From assembly GCF_018919395.1 (NCBI RefSeq), contig NZ_JAHLME010000002.1:434001-498000 (forward strand): a stretch of 64,000 nucleotides of DNA, written 5' to 3'. The translations under genes were made by a program, and so were the position numbers. This stretch comes from Geomonas azotofigens (lineage in GTDB: Bacteria > Desulfobacterota > Desulfuromonadia > Geobacterales > Geobacteraceae). Under the pieces are notes generated by a model. The model was not told the DNA's origin. It did no database searches and saw nothing but the letters and a program-made list of their open reading frames with translations. This document shows, one piece after another, positions 1 through 9,077 of this stretch (positions are counted from its first letter, which is position 1; each line of letters begins with the position of its first letter).

Positions 1-89
1 GAGAAATACTGGTCGGCCGGGTTGTCGCTGGCGGCCGAGGCGAAGAGAGGCAACATCCACAAAATCATGGCGACCACGTATTTTCTCAT
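1..89 (-). CDS. trbG: TrbG/VirB9-type conjugal transfer protein, N-terminal fragment (runs off window)
   Basis: The 29 codons in view start with Met-Arg-Lys, then a hydrophobic stretch ending in an Ala-Ser-Ala-type signal-peptidase site, as expected for an exported protein. It directly follows trbF on the same strand, 12 bases after the trbF stop, and trbG is the usual next gene in this operon. TrbG/VirB9 forms part of the outer-membrane core of the mating channel. The assignment rests on position and signal peptide only, because the conserved domain is outside the window. Confidence 0.6.
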   Translation of the reverse strand, partial: MRKYVVAMILWMLPLFASAASDNPADQYF

Positions 90-101
90 GCCCTCCCCCT
101 C

Positions 102-875
102 TCAAAGCTGTCTCGACCAGGAAAAATCACGCACGTAGGTGCCGAGCGGGTTGTTGCGGATCTGTTCTTCGGTGGTTTGCGTCGTTGCCGGCAGGGTATA
201 GACCGTTACCAAGGCGCGCATCCTGTAGGGCTGCGCTTTCATTACCCCCTGCCGGTCGTAGACGGCTTCGATCCAGTCCACCTGCCAGGTGTCCGGTGTT
301 TGGGGCAGCACCGAGCTGATCTCGACGCTCACCGTCTCCTTCTCGGCCCGCTTGAAGGGACTGCTCTCTTCGGTGCCGTTTAGCCACTCGTTCGCCTTGG
401 CGGTGGCCGGGTCCTTGATGGAGAGCATGGAGTAGACGCGGTAGATGGCCTTGCGCTGCAGGGCGATGTCGGGGGTCACCAACCGTAAGTCGCTGATGAA
501 GGAAGCGACATTGAAGTGCACGACGCGCGGATCGGCCTTGACCGCGCGCTGCGCCGGGGCGATGGCGATGGTGCCGCCGTGCTTGTCCACCTCGACCACA
601 TACGGAACGAATCTCGACTGGCTGCCGATGTAGATCATGCCGCCGACGGAGGCGAGAGTGATCATCAGGGAGAGGATGCCGAAGAGCTGCCACATCTGCC
701 GGTTGGCGATGCTGGCGACCATCAGGCTGTTCCAGGTGCGTCGGGCCGCTAGATAGGGATTCTCGTTCTCCCCCTGGCGTCTGCCGCCGGTAACCGGACC
801 GCTGCCGTCCCCCTCCTCCGCCGGGAGCCCGAAGATCAGCTTTCTGGCCGCAGTGACGGCCGCTGCAAGATTCAT
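102..875 (-). CDS. trbF: TrbF/VirB8-like conjugal transfer protein
   Basis: This is an inner-membrane, periplasm-facing component of a trb-type type IV secretion system. It has one membrane segment at about residues 58-82, preceded by the NPYLAARRTWN-type cytoplasmic tail and followed by a periplasmic VirB8-like domain containing VPYVVEVDKHG and ending in a DFSW motif, which matches the family. The ATG at 873-875 overlaps the trbE stop as ATGA, and GGGGTGA upstream can act as its ribosome site. That start is preferred over the longer upstream frame, giving 257 residues. It is co-transcribed with trbB-C-D-E and followed by trbG. Confidence 0.9.
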   Translation of the reverse strand: MNLAAAVTAARKLIFGLPAEEGDGSGPVTGGRRQGENENPYLAARRTWNSLMVASIANRQMWQLFGILSLMITLASVGGMIYIGSQSRFVPYVVEVDKHGGTIAIAPAQRAVKADPRVVHFNVASFISDLRLVTPDIALQRKAIYRVYSMLSIKDPATAKANEWLNGTEESSPFKRAEKETVSVEISSVLPQTPDTWQVDWIEAVYDRQGVMKAQPYRMRALVTVYTLPATTQTTEEQIRNNPLGTYVRDFSWSRQL

Positions 876-3409
876 ATGGTCACCCCGTAATCGGCAAGTT
901 TCAGTCCCCTCCCTGCCAGCCACTCATCTCTCCAGCCGTCGCCGTACTTCGCCTCCAGGCGTTTTAGGGAGGCGATGGATTCCTTGTCGGTCGCTCCTAC
1001 GAAGGAGAGCGCCAGCGGGCCGAGCGCCAGGTCGTAAAGGCGGCGCCCCCCTTCAGAAACGCAGTAATAGTGACGCTTCGGGACGGCGGTTGCGAGAATT
1101 TCAATCTGGCGCGTATTGAGCCCCATGCGGCGGTAGAGGGCGGCCGTGTCGACATCGCGGGCGTAGACGTTGGGGAGAAAGATCTTGGTAGCCGTGGATT
1201 CCACTATCACGTCGAGGATGCCGCTGTTGGCGGCGTCGGTGAGGCTTTGCGTCGCCAGCAGCACGAGACAGTTCTTCTTGGCAAAGGCCTTGAGCCATTC
1301 CCTGATCTTGTCGCGGAAGGCGGCGTGTCCCAGCGCGATCCAGGCTTCATCGATAATGAGCGCGGCAGGCTGGCCGCGCAGACTGCGCTCGATGCGCCGA
1401 AAAAGGTACAACAGCACGGGGAGCGCGAACTTTTCTCCCAGGTTCATCAGCTCCTCGATCTCGAAGGTGGTGAACCTGGAGAGGGCGAGGCCATCGCTTT
1501 CGGCGTCGAGCAGGTTCCCCATCATGCCGTCGACCGTGTACTGCTTGAGCGCCTCGCGGATCGGTTCGTCCTGGATGGTCAGCCAAAACTCGGACATGGT
1601 GTGCGCCCCGCTCTCGTGCATGCTCATGACGGCATTGCCGATTTCGTTGCGCTGGCCGGGGGTGGTAGCCACGCCGTTGAGAGCCAGTATGGTGTCGATC
1701 CATTCCATGGCCCAGGCGCGGTCCCCCTTGGTTTCCAGAAACTGCAGCGGGCAGAAGGCGAGCCGGCTGTCATCGGCGGCGACCGAGAAATGAGCGCCCC
1801 CCACCGCCTTGGTCGTGGGATACATCGACATCCCCTTGTCGAAGACATAGATGGACATCCCCTCATAGCGCAGAAGCTGCAGCGCGATTATGCCGAGGTG
1901 CGTCGATTTGCCGGCCCGCGTCGGGCCGAACATAAGCGTATGCCCCAGATCGCGGGTATGCAGGTTGAACCGGAAAGGGGTGGCGCCGTGGGTGACGCAT
2001 TCCATGAGCGGCGGGGCGAGCGGCGGGTACATCGGGCAGGGTGCGGTGTTCGTGCCGGTCCAGATGGTGCTGGTGGGGAGAAGGTCGGCCAGGTTCATGG
2101 TGTTGATGATCGGCCGCCGCACGTTTTCCACGCCGTGACCCGGCAGCGATCCGAAAAAGGCGTCCTGAGTGTTGATGGTTTCCACGTAGGCGCAGAAACC
2201 AAGCTGGCTTACCGCCTTCTCGACAAACCGGGCCGCCGTTTCCAGGCGGTCCCGGTTCTCATCCATGAGCACGACGACGCTGGTGTAATAGCCTGCGGCC
2301 ACCAGGCCGCTGTTGATCTCCGCGATGGCCGATTCGGCATCCTGGACCATGGACAGGGCGTCCTGATCGATGTGACCGGTATTGGTGTTAAAAACCTGGT
2401 CGAAGAAGCCGCGGATTTTCTGCTTCCACTTCTTGCGGTACTTCTCCAGGTGCGCGACCGCTTCGACAGAATCCATGAAGATGAAGCGCGACGACCAGCG
2501 GTATTCGCACGGCTGCTCGCCCAGCGCAGTCAGCATGCCCGGAGTTCCCTCAAGTGGCAACCCACCGATGGCAACGACCTGCACGAACTTTCGCCCGATT
2601 CGGGGCACCACGCCGGACCACATTTCCACGCCGCCTACCAGCATGTCGATGTACATGGGGTTGTCGGGGAGCCGCACCGGGTGGTTAAGGCCGGTGCAGC
2701 AAAACTGCAGCCAGCGCAGGAACTCGTCATGGGTGACGGTGGACCCGTCCTCCTCCGTGACCTTTTTACCGCACAGGCGGGTGAGCCTCACTGCGGCCGA
2801 CAGGTGGGATTCAATATTCATGCATTCACGCTTGAAGCGGCCGATCAGATCCTCCGTGCACGCCTTGTGGTCCAGGGTGACGCTGTCGTCCTCGAACATG
2901 AGATCCACCAGTTTTGCCTGCGCCAGCAGAGGCGGAAAATAGGTGACGGTGAGGACGAAATACCCCTCGTACATTGTCCCCAGTCGTTCGAACAGCCGCC
3001 GCCGCTCTTCGTCGATCGCCTGCGACACCGGGTCCGGGAAATGCGACAGTGACCGCTCCGAGTATCTGGGAGCCGGCCGGCGCACCGCGTCGACGTGGAT
3101 CATCCAGCCGTTTCCCAGACCGCTGAAGGCCTGGTTGATGCGGAAAGAGACCATGTCCCGCTGTTCGTCGGTGCTGCTTGCGTTGTCCTCCCCCTGGTAC
3201 AGCCAGGCGGCCATGAAGGCGCCGTTTTTGCCCACGATCACGCCGTCGTCGACCACGGCGGCGTAGTTCAGGAGGTCGGCAAAGCCGGCGTCCTGTGCGC
3301 GGTGCTTGCGCAGGCCGATCTCGGCGTTCAAGGTCCTGATGCGCGCATACAGGATGAGCAGCATGGCCGTGCCCAGGACCGCGACGGTTATGGGGATGGC
3401 GGTGATCAT
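872..3409 (-). CDS. trbE: TrbE/VirB4-family conjugal transfer ATPase
   Basis: At 845 residues it has VirB4/TrbE length. The first 20 or so residues are a membrane anchor. A CagE/TrbE-type N-terminal half is followed by an ATPase core with Walker A GPTRAGKST near residue 493 and Walker B ALIIDEAW near residue 685. It powers pilus assembly and substrate transfer at the inner membrane. The start overlaps the trbD stop and the end overlaps the trbF start, both as ATGA, which indicates translational coupling. In IncP and Tn4371-type operons trbJ and trbL usually lie between trbE and trbF; here the four-base overlap leaves no room for them. Confidence 0.95.
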   Translation of the reverse strand: MITAIPITVAVLGTAMLLILYARIRTLNAEIGLRKHRAQDAGFADLLNYAAVVDDGVIVGKNGAFMAAWLYQGEDNASSTDEQRDMVSFRINQAFSGLGNGWMIHVDAVRRPAPRYSERSLSHFPDPVSQAIDEERRRLFERLGTMYEGYFVLTVTYFPPLLAQAKLVDLMFEDDSVTLDHKACTEDLIGRFKRECMNIESHLSAAVRLTRLCGKKVTEEDGSTVTHDEFLRWLQFCCTGLNHPVRLPDNPMYIDMLVGGVEMWSGVVPRIGRKFVQVVAIGGLPLEGTPGMLTALGEQPCEYRWSSRFIFMDSVEAVAHLEKYRKKWKQKIRGFFDQVFNTNTGHIDQDALSMVQDAESAIAEINSGLVAAGYYTSVVVLMDENRDRLETAARFVEKAVSQLGFCAYVETINTQDAFFGSLPGHGVENVRRPIINTMNLADLLPTSTIWTGTNTAPCPMYPPLAPPLMECVTHGATPFRFNLHTRDLGHTLMFGPTRAGKSTHLGIIALQLLRYEGMSIYVFDKGMSMYPTTKAVGGAHFSVAADDSRLAFCPLQFLETKGDRAWAMEWIDTILALNGVATTPGQRNEIGNAVMSMHESGAHTMSEFWLTIQDEPIREALKQYTVDGMMGNLLDAESDGLALSRFTTFEIEELMNLGEKFALPVLLYLFRRIERSLRGQPAALIIDEAWIALGHAAFRDKIREWLKAFAKKNCLVLLATQSLTDAANSGILDVIVESTATKIFLPNVYARDVDTAALYRRMGLNTRQIEILATAVPKRHYYCVSEGGRRLYDLALGPLALSFVGATDKESIASLKRLEAKYGDGWRDEWLAGRGLKLADYGVTI

Positions 3410-3717
3410 CGGTATTGGTCGCCCTGGCTTTTCGGGTTGGTCCGAAACGGCGTGCTCCGGGCCGGGTAATACTTCCTGTACTTGCGGCTTCTCAGGTAGA
3501 CGAAGCGCATCTGGACATCGGACTTCGCCATGAGCCGGCAGGCGAAGAGCGCGCCGAACCAGAGTGCAAGTCCGAAAATCGTCGCCCTCAGCTCTTGCGC
3601 ACTGAAAATAAGCGCGAACGCCAACATGCCGGAAAACATCACAAGTTCGCGGTCCCCGCCCATGAACAGGTTGTGCCTGTTGCCGACCCGGTGAATGGGT
3701 ATCGTGCGCAGGGGCAT
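3406..3717 (-). CDS. trbD: TrbD/VirB3-like conjugal transfer protein
   Basis: This 103-residue protein carries a short N-terminal tail with the motif PIHRVGNRHNLFMGGDRE, then hydrophobic segments at about residues 26-62. Both features are typical of TrbD/VirB3, a small membrane partner of the TrbE/VirB4 ATPase. It lies between trbC (one base away) and trbE (ATGA overlap) on the same strand. Identity is supported by motif, size and position together. Confidence 0.9.
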   Translation of the reverse strand: MPLRTIPIHRVGNRHNLFMGGDRELVMFSGMLAFALIFSAQELRATIFGLALWFGALFACRLMAKSDVQMRFVYLRSRKYRKYYPARSTPFRTNPKSQGDQYR

Positions 3718-3718
3718 G

Positions 3719-4195
3719 CTATGCCCCGGTCCCCGCGGGAGGCTCGGCGGTGCGCACCGGTGTTAGCGCGGTGCCGCCCGGGCTGCCGATTTCGGCGCCA
3801 CGGCCAAAGAACGAGCTCATGATGTTCTGGGCACCGACCAGAAAGGCCATGACCAGAACGATGAAGATCAGGGTGCGGAAAAACCCGTTCAGGTCCCCTC
3901 CGAAGATGAGGACGCCTCCGGCGACCACGATGCCGACGATGGACAGCGCGAACGCCACCGGCCCGGTGACGGAGTTTTGCAGGTTGGTCAGCCAGGATTC
4001 GTAAGGGAGGGAACCGCCCGTACCCGTGGAGGCGGCGGCGTGGTAAGGAACGAGGAGCATGAACAACAGGAGGAGAGACGCGGTGCCGGCCACCAGGAGG
4101 ACAGTGCGGTCGATGCGCAGGGCGCGATGATTGGACTCAAGAGTGGTCACATAGCCTTTGCCTTTGCCGGCTACCGCCGGGGTCGGAGTTTCCAT
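3719..4195 (-). CDS. trbC: TrbC/VirB2-like conjugative pilin precursor
   Basis: The protein has 158 residues, with a long cationic leader, a hydrophobic segment at about 32-50, a processing region rich in Ala and small residues, then the [10 protein letters not shown] segment and two further hydrophobic helices, as in TrbC/VirB2 pilins. The tail after about residue 128 is Pro/Gly/Thr-rich and longer than in most pilins. Related pilins are trimmed and sometimes cyclised; nothing here shows which applies. AAGGAGA precedes the ATG at good spacing. Confidence 0.88.
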   Translation of the reverse strand: METPTPAVAGKGKGYVTTLESNHRALRIDRTVLLVAGTASLLLLFMLLVPYHAAASTGTGGSLPYESWLTNLQNSVTGPVAFALSIVGIVVAGGVLIFGGDLNGFFRTLIFIVLVMAFLVGAQNIMSSFFGRGAEIGSPGGTALTPVRTAEPPAGTGA

Positions 4196-4207
4196 GACAG
4201 TCTCTCC

Positions 4208-5176
4208 TTAAAGGGTGGAATGGATGTAACGGCCGTTTTCATAGCCGTCGATGGCGACGATCTCCTGTACCCTGCGGCCGCCCGGAGTGCGGGCGATGTG
4301 AACCACAATCTGGACCGCCTCGCCGATCAGCGCCTCGATATCCGAGGGGGCCGATTCGTTGCGCGTAATGAGCGATTTCAGGCGGATCAGCCCCGCCAGA
4401 GAGTTGTTGGCGTGGAGGGTCGCCGCCCCTCCTTCGTGACCGGTGTTCCAGGCGTCGAGTAGATCCAGCGCCTCAGCCCCCCGCACCTCACCGACCAAGA
4501 TGCGGTCGGGACGCATGCGCAGGATGACCTTGAGGAGCGTGGTCATGTTCACCTCGAGCGAGGTGTGGTACTGCACGAAGTTTTCCGCGGCACACTGGAT
4601 CTCCCCGGTGTCTTCGATGATGCAGACCCGTTCGCAGGGGTTGCAAAGCACCATCTCGTTGATGATCGCGTTGATCAGGGTGGTCTTGCCGCTCCCGGTG
4701 CCGCCGACCACCAGGATGTTGAGGTGGTCCCGCACGGCCGCTTTCAAGGTGTGGTATTGCGCTTCGGAGATGGTGCCGGCCGTCAGGTACTCTTCCAGCG
4801 TGAAAATGGCGACGGCCTTTTTCCTGATGGCAAAGGTTGGTGCCAGAACGACGGGAGGAAGCTGCCCCGCGAAGCGCGATCCGTCCAGGGGGAGTTCCCC
4901 TTCGATGATCGGCTTGGCACGGGTGACTTCCTTGCCGTGGTAGCCGGCAACGGTCTTGATGATGGCTTCCGCCTGTGCGGGGCGGAGCGCGCCGATACAC
5001 GACATGCTTTCCCCCAGGCGCTCCTGCCAAAGTCTGCCGTCGGTATTGAGCATGAGCTCGACGGTCCTGGGATCCTGCAACGCTGCCAGCAGCAACGGCC
5101 CCATATCTCGCTCCAGCTTATGCTTGGCGCGGTCCTTGATGCTGATGAAGTTGTCTTCGGAGTCGTGTTCCGACAT
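4208..5176 (-). CDS. trbB: TrbB/VirB11-family secretion ATPase
   Basis: This is a hexameric cytoplasmic traffic ATPase of the conjugation machinery. Walker A GGTGSGKT lies near residues 158-165, followed by an Asp box (IEDTGEIQC), Walker B (RILVGEVRG) and a His box (GHEGGAATLHANN), the classic VirB11/TrbB signature. The ATG at 5174-5176 gives 322 residues, close to the usual TrbB length, and a GGGGGG tract lies just upstream. An adjacent ATG at 5177-5179 is equally possible. It is the first recognisable gene of the leftward trb operon. A traG/virD4 coupling-protein gene, often upstream, is absent here. Confidence 0.94.
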   Translation of the reverse strand: MSEHDSEDNFISIKDRAKHKLERDMGPLLLAALQDPRTVELMLNTDGRLWQERLGESMSCIGALRPAQAEAIIKTVAGYHGKEVTRAKPIIEGELPLDGSRFAGQLPPVVLAPTFAIRKKAVAIFTLEEYLTAGTISEAQYHTLKAAVRDHLNILVVGGTGSGKTTLINAIINEMVLCNPCERVCIIEDTGEIQCAAENFVQYHTSLEVNMTTLLKVILRMRPDRILVGEVRGAEALDLLDAWNTGHEGGAATLHANNSLAGLIRLKSLITRNESAPSDIEALIGEAVQIVVHIARTPGGRRVQEIVAIDGYENGRYIHSTL

Positions 5177-5561
5177 CATCCCCCCAGCACGCAGGGCACG
5201 GAGTTTTTGCCGCTGGAATTTTCTTAAGGGGTGCTGCATTGTCGGTGAACCATGACCGGCCACCGCAGCTAAATTAAAAAAAACAAACCTAGCCAATTGT
5301 AACCGCACCACCAAGGAATGCACTTAGTCGAGGTAAGTTTTTCTCACGCCACGGCTAGTTTTTTTGAGAACCGGTATCTTGCCCCCCGGTGTGGTCGGAC
5401 CTATACTCTGGACGGTCGGAGGATCGCCAGTAAACTCTTGAAGGCTCCGCCTCGTTGCGATGTGACGATGATGGCTAGGAAGCCGAAAGGAACCTGATGG
5501 ACGTTTGCGGGTGGCACTGGTCGGAAGGTAGGCCGTGTATGGGGAAAAGGGGAGTCGCAGT
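5177..5561. other. Stretch upstream of the trb operon without a convincing gene
   Basis: These bases presumably contain the promoter and leader of the leftward trb operon, including an A/T-rich block at about 5265-5300. I see no unambiguous promoter or operator. The long minus-strand open frame here (to 5872) has no recognisable composition or ribosome site and runs antisense to the small gene at 5562. Confidence 0.4.
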
Positions 5562-5771
5562 ATGGAGGATAGGTGCTGGAGTATATGGTGTACCGTTGGA
5601 ATGGTATGCGCGGTTGCGGGTCTCTTACTCGGCATCACGTCCATTTCCTTGAGAGGAGGACCCCCTTCAAGTATCGCCGCCGTTGTCATCGCTTCTTTCG
5701 CGGTCGTGATAACTGTCCTTGCTATCTTCAGCCGGCAGATCCGAAAGAGAAAATCAAGCAAAAGCCGATGA
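5562..5771 (+). CDS. Small two-helix membrane protein, unknown function
   Basis: A 69-residue open frame starts at an ATG preceded by AAAGGGGAG at suitable spacing. It has two hydrophobic segments (about residues 8-26 and 38-60) and ends in a strongly basic tail (RQIRKRKSSKSR), so an inner-membrane location with a cytoplasmic C-terminus is likely. It is divergent from trbB within the island. No family is recognised. Small membrane proteins of this type are common in mobile elements, and coding status is moderate because the frame is short. Confidence 0.5.
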   Translation: MEDRCWSIWCTVGMVCAVAGLLLGITSISLRGGPPSSIAAVVIASFAVVITVLAIFSRQIRKRKSSKSR

Positions 5772-6389
5772 CTCGTTACCCGGACCTTCGTCCTGCATTT
5801 TTCCGCTACACCCTCAAGGGGGGGGCGCAATTTAACAACCCCAAAGGTGTGCCACCGGAAAAGCGGCACCACTATCCCCCTAGGGACGCAGGTACGCCGA
5901 GGCCGGTCCGCTGCGTTCCGCTTCCCGTCCCCCGCAGATCAACCGTGTAACAACATCTAATCAGGGCCTACGCTGACCTTGCGGCCAAGGTCATTACAGA
6001 GTAGACATGCAAGCATCCATTTTCGCAGGAGCTTCATAGACGACCGAAGCGCAGCCCGCCCGCGCAGAGATTAAAGTAAGTCCAATTAAATTGGAACTAT
6101 AGACAAGGGTCAACGACACCACGGGAATGAGACGCTTATGCCGGTCGATATCCATAACCTCAGCCTTGACCGGGGAGGGTACCCGCCTTACCCGTCGGGG
6201 CATACTCTTTGGCCTGCATGTACTCCATGCAAAGGGCGAAAAAGATGCCGCCGATAGGCCAAGAGCCAACGGATACCTCTCCCTCACCATTTCCAATTGA
6301 TATTCATATTTTCAAATCACACCCTTGAAACAGTCCGGGGTGCTGGTTGATTTGCATCTCTTTGGCCTTCACCAGCTGGCAACTTTCCG
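5772..6389. other. Non-coding or decayed stretch in the island
   Basis: About 620 bases without a supported gene. A minus-strand open frame of 100 codons (5994-6296) has unremarkable composition and no clear ribosome site, so I do not call it. The segment may be a remnant between the conjugation module and the cargo genes. Confidence 0.4.
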
Positions 6390-7943
6390 TTAAAAGACCT
6401 CATCCCATCGGTCAGCATACTGCCGTATTGGATAGACCACCTTTCCTGCAACAGGCAGAATGTTGAATCTGTCATAAAATATCGGATGAATGGCGTATTG
6501 AGTGTCTCGTCCCATAGATAAAGCGTCGGGGGCCATATAGGAAAACTTGCATTTAATAACATGCTTGTTTTCAATATCCTCACCTACAACAACGCCCAGA
6601 AAACCTATGGAAATTAGGTGTTTTACTAGGATATCTTCTGTAAAAGGATCACCTGCATCCACTTTCCAGAAAGACTTGGAATGCCCCAAAGCTTTTCTAA
6701 TTTCCCCTGCACTCATTATTTTTGTTTTGCCACTGAAGGAAACATCCATTATCTGTTCCAAATTCGGAATCAAAAACTGATTTGAGATAATCAGTTCCCT
6801 GACAGTATTCCCAATTGTTTCATGAATTCCTGTTATTATTGACCTTGAGAAACCTTTACGTTCATTTATCTCGTTTTCAGACATAATGTTGTTGAATATA
6901 CTTATCAGCTCTCGTGGTGTATGCTGTGAGTGTCGCATGATGTAAACATGTGTAGGTTCATCTATATTCCGTCCGTTGGTGATGTTTTTAGGTATATATT
7001 TATCCCACACCTTTTCTTTGACACAGTTATAGCTTTTCCAACTAATACCATCGAACTCAAGTTGTGTAATTTGTTTGCTAAGCAACAAGTAGTAATAATA
7101 ACGCTTAGAAAGTAGACGGATAAGGTCTTTCGGTTTCCATGTGAGTTCGACAACATGATCTCTGATTTTGGATTGTTCGTATAAATGAATGTGATTATAC
7201 AATTCTCCTGGGATGCAACATTTAATTTGTAGGAATTCGGAGTATTTCTTGCAGGTAAGTTCAAGTACAGCCATCAATAACCCTTCTACACAAGCAACAA
7301 AGACCTCATCACGCTCAAACTGGTCCATAATTGTGTCAACCACTACTAAGCACTTAGACTCTTTGGATAAATGCGCCTTTAAAGCAGCTTCAGCATCAAT
7401 AAATTGATTGCTTTCCAACAATTCAGTAAGGTATGTCAAAACCATATTGGAAAGGTCTGATTTTCCTCTGTATTTACGAATAAAGCTACTAGTACTTGCA
7501 ATGATTTTTTGCCATAGAGTGAGCGGACGCTTGTTGAAATATCTATTTGCTTTCAAATACTCATAGATTGGACTCAACTGACCGGCAAAATCTGTATCCT
7601 TCATGTCCTTGACTATTGCATTCATCGCAGCAACTAGTATCAAGTGTTTCCAAACGCGCTGGAAAAAAAATCTTTTATTTATTTCAGCAGCGTTTTGGCT
7701 TTTAAGTTCAATCAAAAGTTGCTGATAAAACTCATGTCCTTTCACCTCGTCATGGTATTTAAACCTTTTGTCGCTCATTAGTCGTAAAACTATGGCTGAT
7801 TTACCAGTCCCCCGTCTCCCGCAAATGTAGTTTGTTGCAGGTGATAAGGCCTTTTCGTAGCAGATCGTCTCTATAAAACATGGTGAAAGAAAGACTCCAT
7901 CCTCATAAGCATCTAGGTAACCTAAAGATCTTTCCGAGTCCAT
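6390..7943 (-). CDS. P-loop ATPase, Sll1717-like, possible defence gene
   Basis: This 517-residue protein has a clear Walker A (CGRRGTGKSA, residues 41-50) and a hydrophobic strand ending in Asp (CLVVVDTIMDQF, about residues 200-211) as a plausible Walker B. The GRRGTGKS form and overall length recall the P-loop ATPase family typified by Sll1717, some of whose members occur in defence islands; that comparison is from memory. No nuclease or membrane segment is evident. It is AT-rich relative to the backbone, suggesting separate acquisition. It stands alone, with about 400 bases of non-coding DNA upstream. The exact function is unknown. Confidence 0.75.
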   Translation of the reverse strand: MDSERSLGYLDAYEDGVFLSPCFIETICYEKALSPATNYICGRRGTGKSAIVLRLMSDKRFKYHDEVKGHEFYQQLLIELKSQNAAEINKRFFFQRVWKHLILVAAMNAIVKDMKDTDFAGQLSPIYEYLKANRYFNKRPLTLWQKIIASTSSFIRKYRGKSDLSNMVLTYLTELLESNQFIDAEAALKAHLSKESKCLVVVDTIMDQFERDEVFVACVEGLLMAVLELTCKKYSEFLQIKCCIPGELYNHIHLYEQSKIRDHVVELTWKPKDLIRLLSKRYYYYLLLSKQITQLEFDGISWKSYNCVKEKVWDKYIPKNITNGRNIDEPTHVYIMRHSQHTPRELISIFNNIMSENEINERKGFSRSIITGIHETIGNTVRELIISNQFLIPNLEQIMDVSFSGKTKIMSAGEIRKALGHSKSFWKVDAGDPFTEDILVKHLISIGFLGVVVGEDIENKHVIKCKFSYMAPDALSMGRDTQYAIHPIFYDRFNILPVAGKVVYPIRQYADRWDEVF

Positions 7944-8349
7944 GCCTTCCCCCCAAGCAACCCCAGGATTGAGATTAAGTTAGCGGTTGTGATACAGATT
8001 TCGACCCAAAGGTGGTCAGTATGTAGAATTACAGATTGAAAAAAATTAAATATTCCCGCCGAGCGTAACCAGAAAATTGTTCTTTTGTCAACCATTAATG
8101 CAGGGTCCACAAACCTAGGCCGTTAATCCGCTTGCTCGGAAGGGGAACTGATGAGGCGGATGGTTATGGCTAGGAAGTCATGAAGGATCTAGGGTGGGAG
8201 GTGCGATGTCATGACGATTCTCGAACTGACCAATTCTGTGAGCTAAGCCAGCGAGCGTAACCAGCAAAACCGAAACCACCAGAGTGGGAGATGGAGTCCC
8301 CGCGATAGAGGCATGGCAGAGGGTTGAGGAGAAAGTGACAGGGGGGAAA
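7944..8349. other. Intergenic stretch with short repeated motif
   Basis: No gene is supported. The 12-mer GAGCGTAACCAG occurs twice (near 8060 and 8254), and a second phrase, ATGGCTAGGAAG, occurs here (near 8165) and near 5469. These short repetitions suggest shared intergenic or duplicated filler DNA on the island. Promoters for the 6390-7943 ATPase must lie in the left part. Confidence 0.35.
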
Positions 8350-8847
8350 TCAGATATAGGCCTTGAGCGGGCTCAGGTATTTCTCGACGTGTATGCGAGA
8401 CGGGTGAAGAAAACTGCCATCAGCATTTTCGCCAATGCAAAAGAGCTTTTTCCTGGAGACCTCGTGAAGAACCTTCCTCAGTTTTCTCTTATGCCCCATG
8501 CCACATGCAAGAACAATGACGTCGACCTTATGAAACACCTCCGCAATAACTTCGTCATTCTTCTTAGTTGTATCTACATCAACTTGGAGCTTGCTAGGGT
8601 CCGTTGAATAACCGGGGTAAAGGTTCAGAAGCCAAAAACCACCCCACCCCCATTGAACTGCCAAGTTATTGCAGTTTGACATGGTCAGATCAGAACGAAT
8701 ATGATCTGCCTTCGAGGGGTTCTCACATAGAAAAGCCCCCACCGGCTTGTCTTCGCACCATATCCTTTTTAGGGAGTAGCGAAAATAGCCGCACTCCGAC
8801 ATGACTGCTTCAGATCGAATAGTAGCTGTTTTAACAACTGTTTCCAT
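8350..8847 (-). CDS. DUF1643 domain protein
   Basis: A 165-residue protein matches the DUF1643 pattern: an initial RYSLKRIW segment, a NPSKADHIRSDLTMSNC block corresponding to the family's NPSTAD-DPT-C signature, a GWGGFWLLNLYP strand, and a C-terminal half with VIVLACGMG. The biochemical role of DUF1643 is not established; members are frequent on plasmids and islands. AAAGGGGGT sits upstream of the chosen ATG. It is followed on the minus strand by the ATPase at 6390-7943 after a long gap, so co-transcription is doubtful. Confidence 0.85.
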   Translation of the reverse strand: METVVKTATIRSEAVMSECGYFRYSLKRIWCEDKPVGAFLCENPSKADHIRSDLTMSNCNNLAVQWGWGGFWLLNLYPGYSTDPSKLQVDVDTTKKNDEVIAEVFHKVDVIVLACGMGHKRKLRKVLHEVSRKKLFCIGENADGSFLHPSRIHVEKYLSPLKAYI

Positions 8848-8860
8848 ACGCCACCCCCTT

Positions 8861-9073
8861 TCAAAATCCCTCCGGACATTTCATATGGTGCGCCCAGAAA
8901 ACCTGAGGCTCTTTCCGAAGCATTAGGATTGTTTCCAAGCGCCGCTGATCTTTTCGCAGCACCGAAGCTCCCCGCCTCTTACGTCTCTTACGCCTCGCCT
9001 CTTCCTCCGCCTGAATGTAGGTTGAACGATACAGCCGCTCAAGATACTGTCGGTAAAGTCTCAGAAATACCAA
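8861..9073 (-). pseudogene. Relic of a thermonuclease (SNase) C-terminus
   Basis: Residues 7-31 of this frame (YRQYLERLYRSTYIQAEEEA and the following basic run; about 8981-9055) align with the C-terminal part of the intact thermonuclease at 14410-14949 (YRQYLDRPYASEYIRAEEEA). The catalytic N-terminal barrel is missing, because the upstream DNA belongs to the 9078-10937 gene. The remainder of the frame is unrelated. It starts only with a TTG. It is best read as a truncated, diverged paralogue, not an expressed protein. Confidence 0.6.
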
Positions 9074-9077
9074 AACA

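Noticed and set aside
1070..3052. 660-codon plus-strand open frame
   Set aside because: Antisense to trbE, whose ATPase motifs and operon overlaps are unambiguous; such long shadows are normal in GC-rich DNA.
5994..6296. 100-codon minus-strand open frame
   Set aside because: No ribosome site, no recognisable composition or domain; left as non-coding.
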